From NCBI RefSeq assembly GCF_900129995.1, contig NZ_FQXO01000011.1, positions 1-61,928 of the forward strand: DNA of 61,928 nucleotides, written 5' to 3'. Under the pieces are notes generated by a model. The model was not told where the DNA came from, did not search any database, and saw only the letters and a list, made by a program, of their open reading frames with translations. Position 1 is the first letter of the stretch; each line of letters starts with the position of its first letter. Shown one piece after another: positions 28,453 to 37,067 of this stretch. A program made the translations under genes and the position numbers. The DNA comes from Caloranaerobacter azorensis DSM 13643 (GTDB lineage Bacteria; Bacillota; Clostridia; Tissierellales; Thermohalobacteraceae).

Positions 28453-28929
28453 ATGGGATTACTAGATGGTAAAAAAGTAATCATAATTGGTGACAGAGAT
28501 GGAATTCCTGCACAAGCTATTGAAGAGTGTTTGAAGACTACTGAAGCTGAAGTAGTTTTTGCATCAACTGAATGTTTTGTCTGAACTGCTGCAGGAGCTA
28601 TGGACCTAGAAAATCAAAAGAGGGTTAAAGATTTAACTGAAAAATATGGTGCTGAAAATGTTGTTGTAATATTAGGAGCTGCTGAAGCAGAAGCTGCTGG
28701 GTTAGCAGCTGAAACTGTTACAGCAGGAGACCCTACTTTTGCAGGTCCATTAGCAGGAGTCCAGTTAGGACTTAGAGTATATCATGCAGTAGAACCAGAA
28801 TTCAAAAATGAGGTTGATCCAGAAGTTTATGATGAGCAAATTGGTATGATGGAAATGGTATTAGATGTAGATGAAATCATAAGTGAAGTTAGTGAAATAA
28901 GAGAAGAATATTGTAAATTTAATGATTAA
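28453..28929 (+). CDS. grdA: Glycine reductase selenoprotein A (in-frame UGA = selenocysteine)
   Basis: Protein A carries the carboxymethyl group from protein B to protein C on its selenocysteine. The frame begins at ATG 28453 (after AAGGAAGGGTAAGA) and continues through TGA at 28582-28584 to the stop at 28927-28929, giving 158 residues with Sec at position 44 in CFVU. Conventional gene finding would either miss it or start it falsely at 28600. After the Sec come TAAGAMDLE and [22 protein letters not shown], typical of GrdA. Selenocysteine machinery (selA-D) is not in this window. Confidence 0.96.
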
Positions 28930-28958
28930 AAAGACCCGAATTAGAGAGGGGGGAAAAA

Positions 28959-30269
28959 ATGAGTAAAATAAGAGTAGTTCATTATATTAACCAATTCTTC
29001 GCAGGAATTGGTGGAGAAGAGAAAGCTGACTACAAGCCTGAAGTAAGAGAAGGGGTTGTAGGCCCTGGTATGGAGTTTAATAAGAAGTTTGGGGAAGAGG
29101 CAGAAATAGTAGCAACTATAATCTGTGGTGACTCATATTTCAATGAAAATATAGAAGAAGCAAAGAAAACAATAATTGAAATGGTTAAAAAATATAATCC
29201 TGATTTATTTATTGCAGGTCCGGCATTTAATGCTGGTAGATATGGGGTTGCTTGCGGTACTATAACTGACGCTGTTAATAAAGAATTAGGAATTCCGGTA
29301 TTAACAGGTATGTATCCAGAAAATCCTGGAGCAGATATGTTCAAAAAAAGTGTTTATATAATAGAGACTAAAAATAGTGCAGCTGGTATGAGAAAAGCCG
29401 TTAAGTCAATGGCTGCTTTGGCTTTAAAATTAGCAAAAGGTGAAAAAATAGGAACTCCTGATGAAGAAGGTTATATTCCTAGGGGTATAAGAAAGAATTA
29501 TTTTGCAGAAAAAAGAGGTTCAGAAAGAGCAGTTGAGATGCTCATTAAGAAACTTAAAGGTGAAGAATTTAAAACTGAATATCCTATGCCAGATTTTGAT
29601 AGAGTAGATCCAAATCCTCCAGTAAAAGATATTACTAAAGCTAAAATTGCTTTAGTTACTTCGGGAGGTATAGTACCAAAAGGTAATCCAGATCATATAG
29701 AGTCTTCGAGTGCATCTAAATATGGTAAATATGATATTTCACAATTTGATGATTTAACACCAGAGACACATGAAACAGCGCATGGTGGTTATGACCCTGT
29801 TTATGCAAATGAAGATGCAGATAGAGTATTACCTGTAGATGTTCTTAGAGAACTTGAGAAAGAAGGAAAGATTGGTCAGCTTCATAGATACTTCTATACT
29901 ACAACTGGTAATGGTACTTCTGTTGCTAACGCTAAAGCTTTTGCAGCCGAATTTGCAAAAGAGTTAGTAGCAGATGGTGTGGATGCTGTTATCTTAACAT
30001 CTACATGAGGTACTTGTACACGTTGCGGTGCAACAATGGTTAAAGAAATTGAAAGAGCAGGTATTCCTGTAGTTCATATGTGTACAGTAGTACCTATATC
30101 ACTAACTGTTGGTGCTAATAGAATAGTTCCAACAATAGCGATACCACATCCGCTTGGAAACCCAAGTCTTAGCAGAGAAGAAGAAAAGGCTTTAAGAAGA
30201 AGTTTAGTAGAAAGAGCGCTAAAAGCTTTACAAACTGAAGTGGATGGACAGACAGTTTTTGAAGAGTAA
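28959..30269 (+). CDS. grdB: Glycine reductase selenoprotein B, large subunit GrdB (in-frame UGA = selenocysteine)
   Basis: The selenoprotein subunit of protein B that attacks the glycine Schiff base held by GrdE. The frame runs from ATG 28959 through TGA 30006-30008 to TAA 30267-30269: 436 residues with Sec at position 350 in the redox motif U-G-T-C-T-R-C. A hairpin directly after the UGA fits a bacterial SECIS. Read without recoding, it appears as two truncated frames. N-terminal VVHYINQFFAGIGGEEKADY and C-terminal HPLGNPSLSREEEK are family hallmarks when read in parts. GGGAGGTGA-like GGGGGGAAAAA sequence precedes the start. Confidence 0.96.
30009..30040 (+). promoter_or_regulatory. Candidate bacterial SECIS element in grdB
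   Basis: Directly after the UGA codon, GTTGC (30022-30026) pairs with GCAAC (30030-30034) around a three-base GGT loop. The loop is about 18 bases after the UGA, inside the range known for bacterial selenocysteine insertion elements, and a G-containing apical loop is typical for SelB recognition. In grdA the equivalent region forms only a weak stem (GCT/AGC), so I list only this one. Confidence 0.6.
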
Positions 30270-30288
30270 GCTAATCATATAAAACTAT

Positions 30289-30318
30289 AAGGGTGATGAT
30301 AGGTTCATCACCCTTTGT
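30289..30318 (+). terminator. Strong intercistronic hairpin between grdB and grdC
   Basis: A perfect 11-bp stem, AAGGGTGATGA (30289-30299) with TCATCACCCTT (30305-30315), and a five-base loop. Only TTTGTT follows, so the T tract is weak. It could be a partial terminator lowering grdC/grdD expression relative to grdA/grdB, or a mRNA-stabilising or processing hairpin. No promoter is evident in the 40 bases before grdC. Confidence 0.65.
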
Positions 30319-30362
30319 TAAAATAATAGAAAATTAGTGTATTATTTGCGGAGGTGAAAATT

Positions 30363-31901
30363 ATGAGTTTTGCAGTAGTTAAAGGAGCAGGTTATATTTT
30401 AGTTCATGCACCTGATATGGTTATACACAATGGTACTACTCAAACTTCAGAAAGAATAATAAATCCTGATTCAGAATATTTAAAAGAACTTCCAAAGCAT
30501 TTACGTAACTTTGACGAAGTTGTAAGTTATGCACCAAATCAAACTTATATTGGAAACATTTCACCAGATGATTTATCAAAATATGAGATGCCTTGGTATG
30601 ATAAAAAGGTTGAAGGTGCAGATAGATTTGGTAAATTCGGAGAAATTATGCCGCAAGATGAATTTATAGGTCTTATGAAGATATCTGATACATTTGATTT
30701 AGTAAAATTAGAAAAAGAGTTTACTAATATTGTTAAAGAAAAGTTAGAGAAACATCCACTAATGAATGATAATTTAATTTCGAAACTTAAAGAAGGCGAA
30801 GAGATTTCCGAAATAGAAAAATTGATTAATCAGCAGCATGCAGAACCAATTTATAATGAAGGTAAATTAGTTGGATGTGTTAAAAGAGCGCATGATATTG
30901 ATATTAATTTGAATGCTCATACTTTATTTGAAAATTTAGTCGTTAAAGCTTCGGGAGCATTAGCATTGTTAAATTTATTAGCTAAAAATAATTTTAAAGC
31001 TGAAGATATAGATTATGTAATTGAGTGTTCAGAAGAAGCTTGCGGCGATATGAACCAAAGAGGTGGCGGAAACTTTGCGAAGGCGATTGCAGAAGTTGTA
31101 GGTTGTATAAATGCTACTGGATCAGACACAAGAGGATTCTGTGCGGGACCTACTCATGCACTAATAGAAGCTGCTGCTTTAGTTCAGGCTGGAGTTTATG
31201 AAAACGTCGTAATAGTAGGTGGAGGAGCAACTGCAAAATTAGGAATGAACGGAAAGGACCATGTAAAGAAAGGTATGCCTATATTAGAGGATGTCTTAGG
31301 CGGATTTGCAGTATTAGTAAGTAAAAATGATGGAGTAAATCCTGTATTAAGAACCGATTTAGTAGGACGTCATACTGTTGGAACAGGGTCATCACCACAA
31401 GCTGTAATCACTTCATTAATAACTACTCCATTAGATAAAGGAAACTTAAAAATTACAGATATAGATAAATATTCTGTTGAGATGCAAAATCCAGATGTTA
31501 CTAAACCAGCTGGAGCAGGAGATGTTCCTACATCAAACTATAAGATGATTGCTGCTTTAGGCGTTAAGAGAAAAGAGTTAGATAGAAAAGATTTGATGAA
31601 TTTTGTTAAAGAGCATGGTATGCCAGGATGGGCGCCAACTCAAGGGCATATTCCTTCTGGTGTTCCTTATATAGGTTTTGCGAGAGAAGAAATGCTAGAT
31701 GGTAAAATAAATAGAGCTATGATTGTTGGTAAAGGTAGTTTATTCTTAGGACGTATGACAAACTTATTTGATGGCGTGTCGATTGTGATTGAAAGAAATA
31801 GTGGTAAAGTAGATAGTAATAAAGGAGTTTCTGAAGAAGAAGTTAAGAAGTTAGTAGCAGAAGCTATGAGAGAATTTGCATCACATCTTTTAAAAGATTA
31901 G
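30363..31901 (+). CDS. grdC: Glycine reductase protein C, beta subunit GrdC
   Basis: With GrdD it converts the acetyl/ketene intermediate from selenoprotein A into acetyl phosphate, giving ATP by acetate kinase. The ATG at 30363 follows GGAGGTG (30350-30356); the frame also has an in-frame GTG at 30354 within that site. The 512-residue protein begins SFAVVKGAGYILVHAPDMV. In the middle it resembles ketoacyl-synthase III-like proteins (IECSEEACGDMNQRGGG and GSDTRGFCAGPTHAL). Confidence 0.95.
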   Translation: MSFAVVKGAGYILVHAPDMVIHNGTTQTSERIINPDSEYLKELPKHLRNFDEVVSYAPNQTYIGNISPDDLSKYEMPWYDKKVEGADRFGKFGEIMPQDEFIGLMKISDTFDLVKLEKEFTNIVKEKLEKHPLMNDNLISKLKEGEEISEIEKLINQQHAEPIYNEGKLVGCVKRAHDIDINLNAHTLFENLVVKASGALALLNLLAKNNFKAEDIDYVIECSEEACGDMNQRGGGNFAKAIAEVVGCINATGSDTRGFCAGPTHALIEAAALVQAGVYENVVIVGGGATAKLGMNGKDHVKKGMPILEDVLGGFAVLVSKNDGVNPVLRTDLVGRHTVGTGSSPQAVITSLITTPLDKGNLKITDIDKYSVEMQNPDVTKPAGAGDVPTSNYKMIAALGVKRKELDRKDLMNFVKEHGMPGWAPTQGHIPSGVPYIGFAREEMLDGKINRAMIVGKGSLFLGRMTNLFDGVSIVIERNSGKVDSNKGVSEEEVKKLVAEAMREFASHLLKD

Positions 31902-31912
31902 AGGTGATATAG

Positions 31913-33094
31913 ATGTCAGATAACAACGTAAAAAAGCTCATAGGTAAAGTTTTTAATGATATAGCTGATGCAATAGAAACAGGACAATTTGGCAAGAAAG
32001 TAAGAGTAGGTATTACAATTTTAGGCAGTGAGCATGGTGTTGAAAATATAGTCAGAGGAGCTGAAATAGCCCAGTCAAGAGACAACTCTATTGAAGTAGT
32101 ATTAATAGGACCTAAAGTAGATACAGAATTAGAAATAATTGAAGCAAACACTGAAGAAGAAGCTCATAAAAAAATGGAAGAACTATTAGATAGTAATGAA
32201 ATTAATAGTGCCGTTACAATGCATTATAATTTTCCAATAGGCGTTTCAACTGTAGGGAAAGTTATTACACCTGGTTTGGGTAGAGAGATGTTTATAGCTA
32301 CTACAACGGGAACATCTTCTCCAGATAGAGTGGAGGCCATGACAAAAAATGGAATATTTGGTATTATAACTGCTAAAGCTATGGGAATAGAAAATCCTAC
32401 TGTAGGGATACTAAATGTTGATGGAGCTAGACAAGTAGAAAGAGTTCTTAAAGAATTATCTAATAATGGATATGAAATAAACTTTACTGAATCAATGAGA
32501 GCAGATGGTGGTTCAGTAATGAGGGGAAACGACCTCTTGGCAGGAACACCTGATGTAATGATTACCGATACATTAACAGGTAATTTACTTATGAAGATTT
32601 TTTCCTCATTTACAACAGGAGGAAGCTATGAGGCTATGGGCTATGGATATGGTCCTGGAATTGGAGAAGATTATAGTAGAATAATATTAATACTTTCAAG
32701 GGCTTCAGGCGTTCCAGTAGTAGCAAATGCTATTTCTTATGCTGCGAAATTAGCTAAAGGCGATTTAATAAAAATTAGTAAGGAAGAGTTTGCCAAAGCC
32801 AAAAAAGCTAAATTAGATGATATAATAAATGGATTGAAAAAAGGAGCAGCGGCTAAAGAAGTAGAAGAAGAAGTTATAGCACCGCCAAAAGAAGTAGTAA
32901 CTGGATCAATTTCTGGTATAGATATTTTGGAATTAGAAAATGCCGTTAAAATATTGTGGAAAAATGGTATTTATGCAGAGAGCGGAATGGGTTGTACAGG
33001 CCCTATAGTGATGGTTAATGAATCGAAACTAGATAAAGCTATAGAAATATTAGTAAATGCCGGCTATAAATCTAAGGAAACCTTTTCATGCTAA
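31913..33094 (+). CDS. grdD: Glycine reductase protein C, alpha subunit GrdD
   Basis: The PlsX/phosphate acyltransferase-like partner of GrdC in acetyl phosphate release. The 393-residue protein shows the VGITILGSEHGVENIVRGAE start, MTDTLTGN-like MITDTLTGNLLMKIFSS, and a C-terminal extension with a conserved Cys361 in SGMGCTGPIVMV. In this family a C-terminal Cys near that position is thought to hold the acetyl group. The start is 11 bases after grdC with GAGGTGATATAG upstream. It is the last gene of the operon. Confidence 0.94.
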   Translation: MSDNNVKKLIGKVFNDIADAIETGQFGKKVRVGITILGSEHGVENIVRGAEIAQSRDNSIEVVLIGPKVDTELEIIEANTEEEAHKKMEELLDSNEINSAVTMHYNFPIGVSTVGKVITPGLGREMFIATTTGTSSPDRVEAMTKNGIFGIITAKAMGIENPTVGILNVDGARQVERVLKELSNNGYEINFTESMRADGGSVMRGNDLLAGTPDVMITDTLTGNLLMKIFSSFTTGGSYEAMGYGYGPGIGEDYSRIILILSRASGVPVVANAISYAAKLAKGDLIKISKEEFAKAKKAKLDDIINGLKKGAAAKEVEEEVIAPPKEVVTGSISGIDILELENAVKILWKNGIYAESGMGCTGPIVMVNESKLDKAIEILVNAGYKSKETFSC

Positions 33095-33100
33095 GCAAAT

Positions 33101-33128
33101 GCCCTAGGTATATTCCTAGGGTATTTTA
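33101..33128 (+). terminator. Terminator after grdD
   Basis: Stem CCCTAGG (33102-33108) with CCTAGGG (33115-33121) and TATTTTA after it. A modest terminator ending the glycine reductase operon. The following 175 bases to the BMP gene are AT-rich; a TATAAT at 33228-33233 has no convincing -35 partner. Confidence 0.65.
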
Positions 33129-33303
33129 CATAGATTATAAAGTAGATTTTTTATTATTACAGAAAAAGTGTATTGATTATAAAAAGTTTAGGATTTTTAG
33201 AGGAATTTTTATAATTTTATAGAATATTATAATTTGTTGGTTAATTTAATTAATTCTGCAAACTGATTTGTGGACAAAATAATATTTAAGGAGGTATTTT
33301 GAA

Positions 33304-34305
33304 ATGATTAAAAAGATTATTGCACTTCTATTGACTACTGTTTTAGTACTCACTTTAGCAGTAGGATGTACTAGTAAAACTGGGAAAGTAACTATTGGTA
33401 TGATTACTGACACTGGTGGATTAGGAGATCAGTCATTTAACGATTCTGCTTGGGAAGGTCTAGGTAGAGCAGAAAAAGAACTTGGTATTGAAAGAAAAGT
33501 ACTTGAATCTGAAAGTGCTGATGACTATTTACCAAACTTAACTAGTTTTGCTGAAGAAAAAATGGATTTAATTATAGGAGTTGGATACTTATTTGATAAA
33601 TCAATGGAAACAGCATCCAAACAGTTTCCAGATCAGAAATTTGCTATAATTGATGCAGTGGTTAACGCTCCTAATGTTGCATCACTTACATTTAAAGAAG
33701 AAGAAGGTTCATTTTTAGTAGGGGTTATAGCTGGACTTGCAACTAAAACTAATAAAATAGGATTTATTGGTGGAATGAAATCTCCTTTAATTCAGAAATT
33801 TGAATATGGTTTTAGAGCAGGTATTAAAGCTGTTAATCCTAATGCAGAAGTATTTGTGAACTATGCCGATTCTTTCGAAGATGCTGCTAAAGGTAAAGAA
33901 ATAGCATTAGTACAACACGAAAAAGGTGCCGACATTATATACCATGCTGCTGGTGGTGTTGGTGTTGGATTAATCGAAGCAGCTAAAGAAAAAGGATTTT
34001 GGGCAATTGGTGTTGATAAAGACCAATCAGCTCTAGCTCCCAAAAATGTTCTTTGTTCAATGATAAAGAGAGCTGATAATGCAACATATTATGTTGCTAA
34101 AGCTATAAAAGAAGGGAAATTTGAAGGTAAAGTATATACTTATGGTTTAAAAGAAGAAGGTGTAGATTATAGTGATAAAGCTGGTAATTTAACTAAAGAG
34201 TTAAAAGATGCAGCTGAAAAATATAAAAAAGCTATAATAGAAGGTAAAATAGTAGTTCCTAAAACTAAAGAAGAGTTTGAAAAGTTTGAAGCTCCAAAAT
34301 TGTAA
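33304..34305 (+). CDS. BMP family substrate-binding lipoprotein (nucleoside-type ABC importer)
   Basis: The extracellular binding protein of the importer encoded next. The 333-residue protein has a lipoprotein signal peptide (LALAVGC-type, cleaved before Cys22 in LTLAVGCTSK) and the BMP/PnrA pattern ITDTGGLGDQSFNDSAWEGL followed by VGVGYLF-like IIGVGYLFDKSM and IGVDKDQS. Members of this family bind purine nucleosides. GGAGGTATTTTGAA precedes the ATG. A perfect palindrome separates it from the ATPase gene. Confidence 0.9.
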   Translation: MIKKIIALLLTTVLVLTLAVGCTSKTGKVTIGMITDTGGLGDQSFNDSAWEGLGRAEKELGIERKVLESESADDYLPNLTSFAEEKMDLIIGVGYLFDKSMETASKQFPDQKFAIIDAVVNAPNVASLTFKEEEGSFLVGVIAGLATKTNKIGFIGGMKSPLIQKFEYGFRAGIKAVNPNAEVFVNYADSFEDAAKGKEIALVQHEKGADIIYHAAGGVGVGLIEAAKEKGFWAIGVDKDQSALAPKNVLCSMIKRADNATYYVAKAIKEGKFEGKVYTYGLKEEGVDYSDKAGNLTKELKDAAEKYKKAIIEGKIVVPKTKEEFEKFEAPKL

Positions 34306-34347
34306 GAACATTTATACTTGATTAAATTTTATAATATCGGTTATAAT

Positions 34348-34378
34348 AATTAGGTCAGATACAGTATCTGACCTAATT
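34348..34378 (+). terminator. Perfect palindromic hairpin between the binding protein and ATPase genes
   Basis: AATTAGGTCAGATAC (34348-34362) and GTATCTGACCTAATT (34364-34378) are exact reverse complements around one base. In RNA this gives a stem of about 13 bp with a short loop, followed by CTGTTTTA. Such hairpins commonly let the binding-protein gene be expressed above its transporter genes by partial termination or mRNA stabilisation. A protein-binding operator is an alternative. Confidence 0.7.
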
Positions 34379-34401
34379 CTGTTTTAAAGGAGGGAATTTG
34401 G

Positions 34402-35916
34402 GTGAATTATGTAGTAGAGATGAAAAATATTACTAAAGTTTTTCCAGGTGTTGTTGCTAATGATAATGTTAATTTTTCTGTCAAGAAAGGTGAAATTCAT
34501 GTTTTATTGGGGGAAAATGGTGCTGGAAAAACTACTTTAATGAATATATTATATGGTTTATATGAGCCGACATCTGGTGAAATATATATCAAGGGAGAAA
34601 AGGTGGAAATAAAAAATCCTAACATTGCTATTGAAAAAGGGATAGGAATGGTACATCAACATTTTATGTTGGTTGAGCCTTTTACAGTAGCGGAAAACAT
34701 TATCCTTGGTACTGAACCGTCTCTGTATGGTGGATTAAAGTTGGACAATGAAAAAGCAGTAGAGGAAGTTAATAGGATCTCAAACGAATATGGTTTGGCT
34801 GTAGATCCAAATGTGAAAATAGAGGATATTTCTGTGGGTATGCAGCAGAGGGTTGAAATATTAAAAGCTCTCTATAGAGGAGCCGATATTTTAATATTAG
34901 ATGAGCCGACTGCAGTTCTTACTCCACAGGAAATTGAAGAACTTGGAGTAATTTTAAGGAATCTTGCTAACCAAGGCAAATCTATTATTTTAATCACTCA
35001 TAAACTAAAAGAAGTAATGGCAATGAGTGATAGGGTGACGGTCATAAGAAGAGGTAAAATTATAAATACTTTAAATACAAAAGATACTAGCGGTGAAGAA
35101 TTAGCTGAGTTAATGGTAGGTAGAAAAGTTAATTTAGTAGTTCAAAAAGAAAAAAGGGAAGCTGGTAAGTCGGTATTAGAGGTTAAAGATTTACATGCAT
35201 TAGATAATAGAGGAGTACCAGCACTTAAAGGTATTAGTTTTGAGGTTAAAGCCGGAGAAATTTTTGCATTAGCAGGTGTAGATGGTAATGGACAAACTGA
35301 ACTGATAGAGGTAATAACAGGATTGAGAAATGCGATAAAAGGAAAGGTTCTATTAGAAGGAGAAGATATTACCAGATTAAAAACTAGAAAAATAATTGAA
35401 AAAGGAGTAGGACATATACCGGAAGATAGACTTAAGAGAGGATTAATTCTTAATCATACGATTGCAGAGAATATGATACTTGGAGATCATCATAAAGAAC
35501 CTTTTAGTAAAAACGGAATAATGAATTATGATATTATTCATGAACATGCTAAAAAATTAATTGAAGAATTTGATGTTAGAACACCGAGCGAAGAAGTTAA
35601 TGCAAAGTCACTTTCTGGAGGTAATCAGCAGAAAGTTATTATAGCAAGAGAATTGAATAGAGATCCAGTATTATTAATTGCAGCACAGCCTACAAGAGGT
35701 TTAGATGTTGGAGCAATTGAGTTTGTGCATAAAAGATTAGTAGAACAAAGAAATAGAGGTAAGGCTGTACTTCTAGTTTCTTTAGAGTTAGATGAAGTTA
35801 TGGCATTAGCCGATAGAATAGGTGTAATATATGACGGAAAACTTGTCGGAATTCTTAGTGCAGAAGAAGCTACTGAGAAAAAGCTTGGTATAATGATGGC
35901 TGGCGGTAAAGCATAA
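34402..35916 (+). CDS. Nucleoside-type ABC transporter ATP-binding protein (double ATPase)
   Basis: Start GTG at 34402 after AAAGGAGGG. The 504-residue protein has two ABC domains. The first has Walker A GENGAGKTTL, signature ISVGMQQRVEIL and Walker B ILILDEPTAVL. The second (from about residue 255) has a degenerate Walker A (GVDGNGQTELIE) and signature LSGGNQQKVIIARE, with AAQPTRGLDVGA in place of the usual Walker B Glu. This asymmetry is normal for the sugar/nucleoside import class (NupO/YufO, RbsA). It energises the two permeases that follow. Confidence 0.92.
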   Translation: MNYVVEMKNITKVFPGVVANDNVNFSVKKGEIHVLLGENGAGKTTLMNILYGLYEPTSGEIYIKGEKVEIKNPNIAIEKGIGMVHQHFMLVEPFTVAENIILGTEPSLYGGLKLDNEKAVEEVNRISNEYGLAVDPNVKIEDISVGMQQRVEILKALYRGADILILDEPTAVLTPQEIEELGVILRNLANQGKSIILITHKLKEVMAMSDRVTVIRRGKIINTLNTKDTSGEELAELMVGRKVNLVVQKEKREAGKSVLEVKDLHALDNRGVPALKGISFEVKAGEIFALAGVDGNGQTELIEVITGLRNAIKGKVLLEGEDITRLKTRKIIEKGVGHIPEDRLKRGLILNHTIAENMILGDHHKEPFSKNGIMNYDIIHEHAKKLIEEFDVRTPSEEVNAKSLSGGNQQKVIIARELNRDPVLLIAAQPTRGLDVGAIEFVHKRLVEQRNRGKAVLLVSLELDEVMALADRIGVIYDGKLVGILSAEEATEKKLGIMMAGGKA

Positions 35917-35944
35917 ATTCTAAATAATAAGGCGAGGTGAAACA

Positions 35945-37066
35945 ATGGAAAGGGATAGTAAGTTAAAGACATTTGTTGAAAATATAAAATTTCCATTATT
36001 AGCAATTTTATTGTCTTTTTTAATAGGTGCTTTATTTATTATTTGGACGGGTAACAATCCATTAGTTGCTTATGGGGCACTTCTTAGCGGTAGTTTAGGA
36101 GGATTAGACAGATTTGGACAAACACTTTTAAAAACTACTCCTTTAATATTTACTGGTTTGGCAGTTTCGTTTGCTTTTAGATGTGGTCTATTTAATATAG
36201 GAGCAGAGGGACAGTATGTAATCGGAGCATTAACTACAGTAGCTGCTGGTTATATATTTAATTCTATATTTGGAGATTTACCGAGATTTATATTTATACC
36301 TTTAGTTATGTTAGCAGGTGCATTGGGCGGTGCACTTTGGGCAGCAATTGCAGGTTTTCTTAAATCGAAATTAGGTGTACATGAAGTAATAACTACAATA
36401 ATGCTTAACTATACAAGTATTCATGTAAGTAATTTTTTTGTTAGAACTGCATTAAATCCTTCTACATTAGAGGGAACTACACAGAAAGCATACACTGTTT
36501 TACTGCCTGAGTCTGCAAGATTAACTCAGCTAAAGGAAATTATACCTTGGTTTGGTTATTCTAGCGTTCATACAGGTATATTTATAGCTATAATTTGTGC
36601 TATTATAGCATATTTTATATTATTTAAAACTACTTTAGGATATGAAATACGTTCGGTGGGGCAAAATTCTCATGCAGCGGAGTATGGTGGAATAAGTGTT
36701 TCTAAAAACCTTGTATTAGCAATGATTATATCTGGAATGTTTGCAGGATTAGCTGGTGCTACACAAGTAGCAGGTTTAAACTATAAAGTTGATATGGCTC
36801 CTATTTCTCCTGGCTATGGTTTTACAGGTATAGCTGTTGCTTTAGTTGGTAAAAATCATCCGCTTGGGGTATTAGCTAGTGCACTTTTATTTGGTATTTT
36901 GAGTAATGGTGCTAGGAGAATGCAGATTGAAGGTATTCCAAAAGAAGTAGTTGGGATAATACAAGGTATAATTATCATTTTTATAGCAGGTGAAAGAATT
37001 ATAAAATTTGTATCTGAGATAAGAGAACGCAGAAATAGAAAATGCAACGTTGAGGGGGTGAATTAA
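35945..37066 (+). CDS. Nucleoside-type ABC transporter permease (NupP/YufP-like)
   Basis: A 373-residue polytopic membrane protein with about eight to ten hydrophobic helices. It has the FRCGLFNIGAEGQYVIGA and KSKLGVHEVITTIMLNY motifs of the BPD_transp_2 permease family. A cytoplasmic loop, YEIRSVGQNSHAAEYGGI, is the probable ATPase contact. The ATG follows GGCGAGGTGAAAC. The next permease gene begins one base after its stop. Confidence 0.9.
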   Translation: MERDSKLKTFVENIKFPLLAILLSFLIGALFIIWTGNNPLVAYGALLSGSLGGLDRFGQTLLKTTPLIFTGLAVSFAFRCGLFNIGAEGQYVIGALTTVAAGYIFNSIFGDLPRFIFIPLVMLAGALGGALWAAIAGFLKSKLGVHEVITTIMLNYTSIHVSNFFVRTALNPSTLEGTTQKAYTVLLPESARLTQLKEIIPWFGYSSVHTGIFIAIICAIIAYFILFKTTLGYEIRSVGQNSHAAEYGGISVSKNLVLAMIISGMFAGLAGATQVAGLNYKVDMAPISPGYGFTGIAVALVGKNHPLGVLASALLFGILSNGARRMQIEGIPKEVVGIIQGIIIIFIAGERIIKFVSEIRERRNRKCNVEGVN

Positions 37067-37067
37067 G

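Noticed and set aside
28600-28929. Apparent 109-codon gene starting at 28600
   Set aside because: This is only the part of grdA after the selenocysteine UGA; the true gene starts at 28453.
30036-30269. Apparent 77-codon gene after grdB
   Set aside because: It is the in-frame C-terminal part of GrdB downstream of the UGA at 30006, not a separate gene.
33228-33233. TATAAT as a promoter for the BMP lipoprotein gene
   Set aside because: No -35 box at a suitable distance and no extended -10; left uncalled in an AT-rich region.
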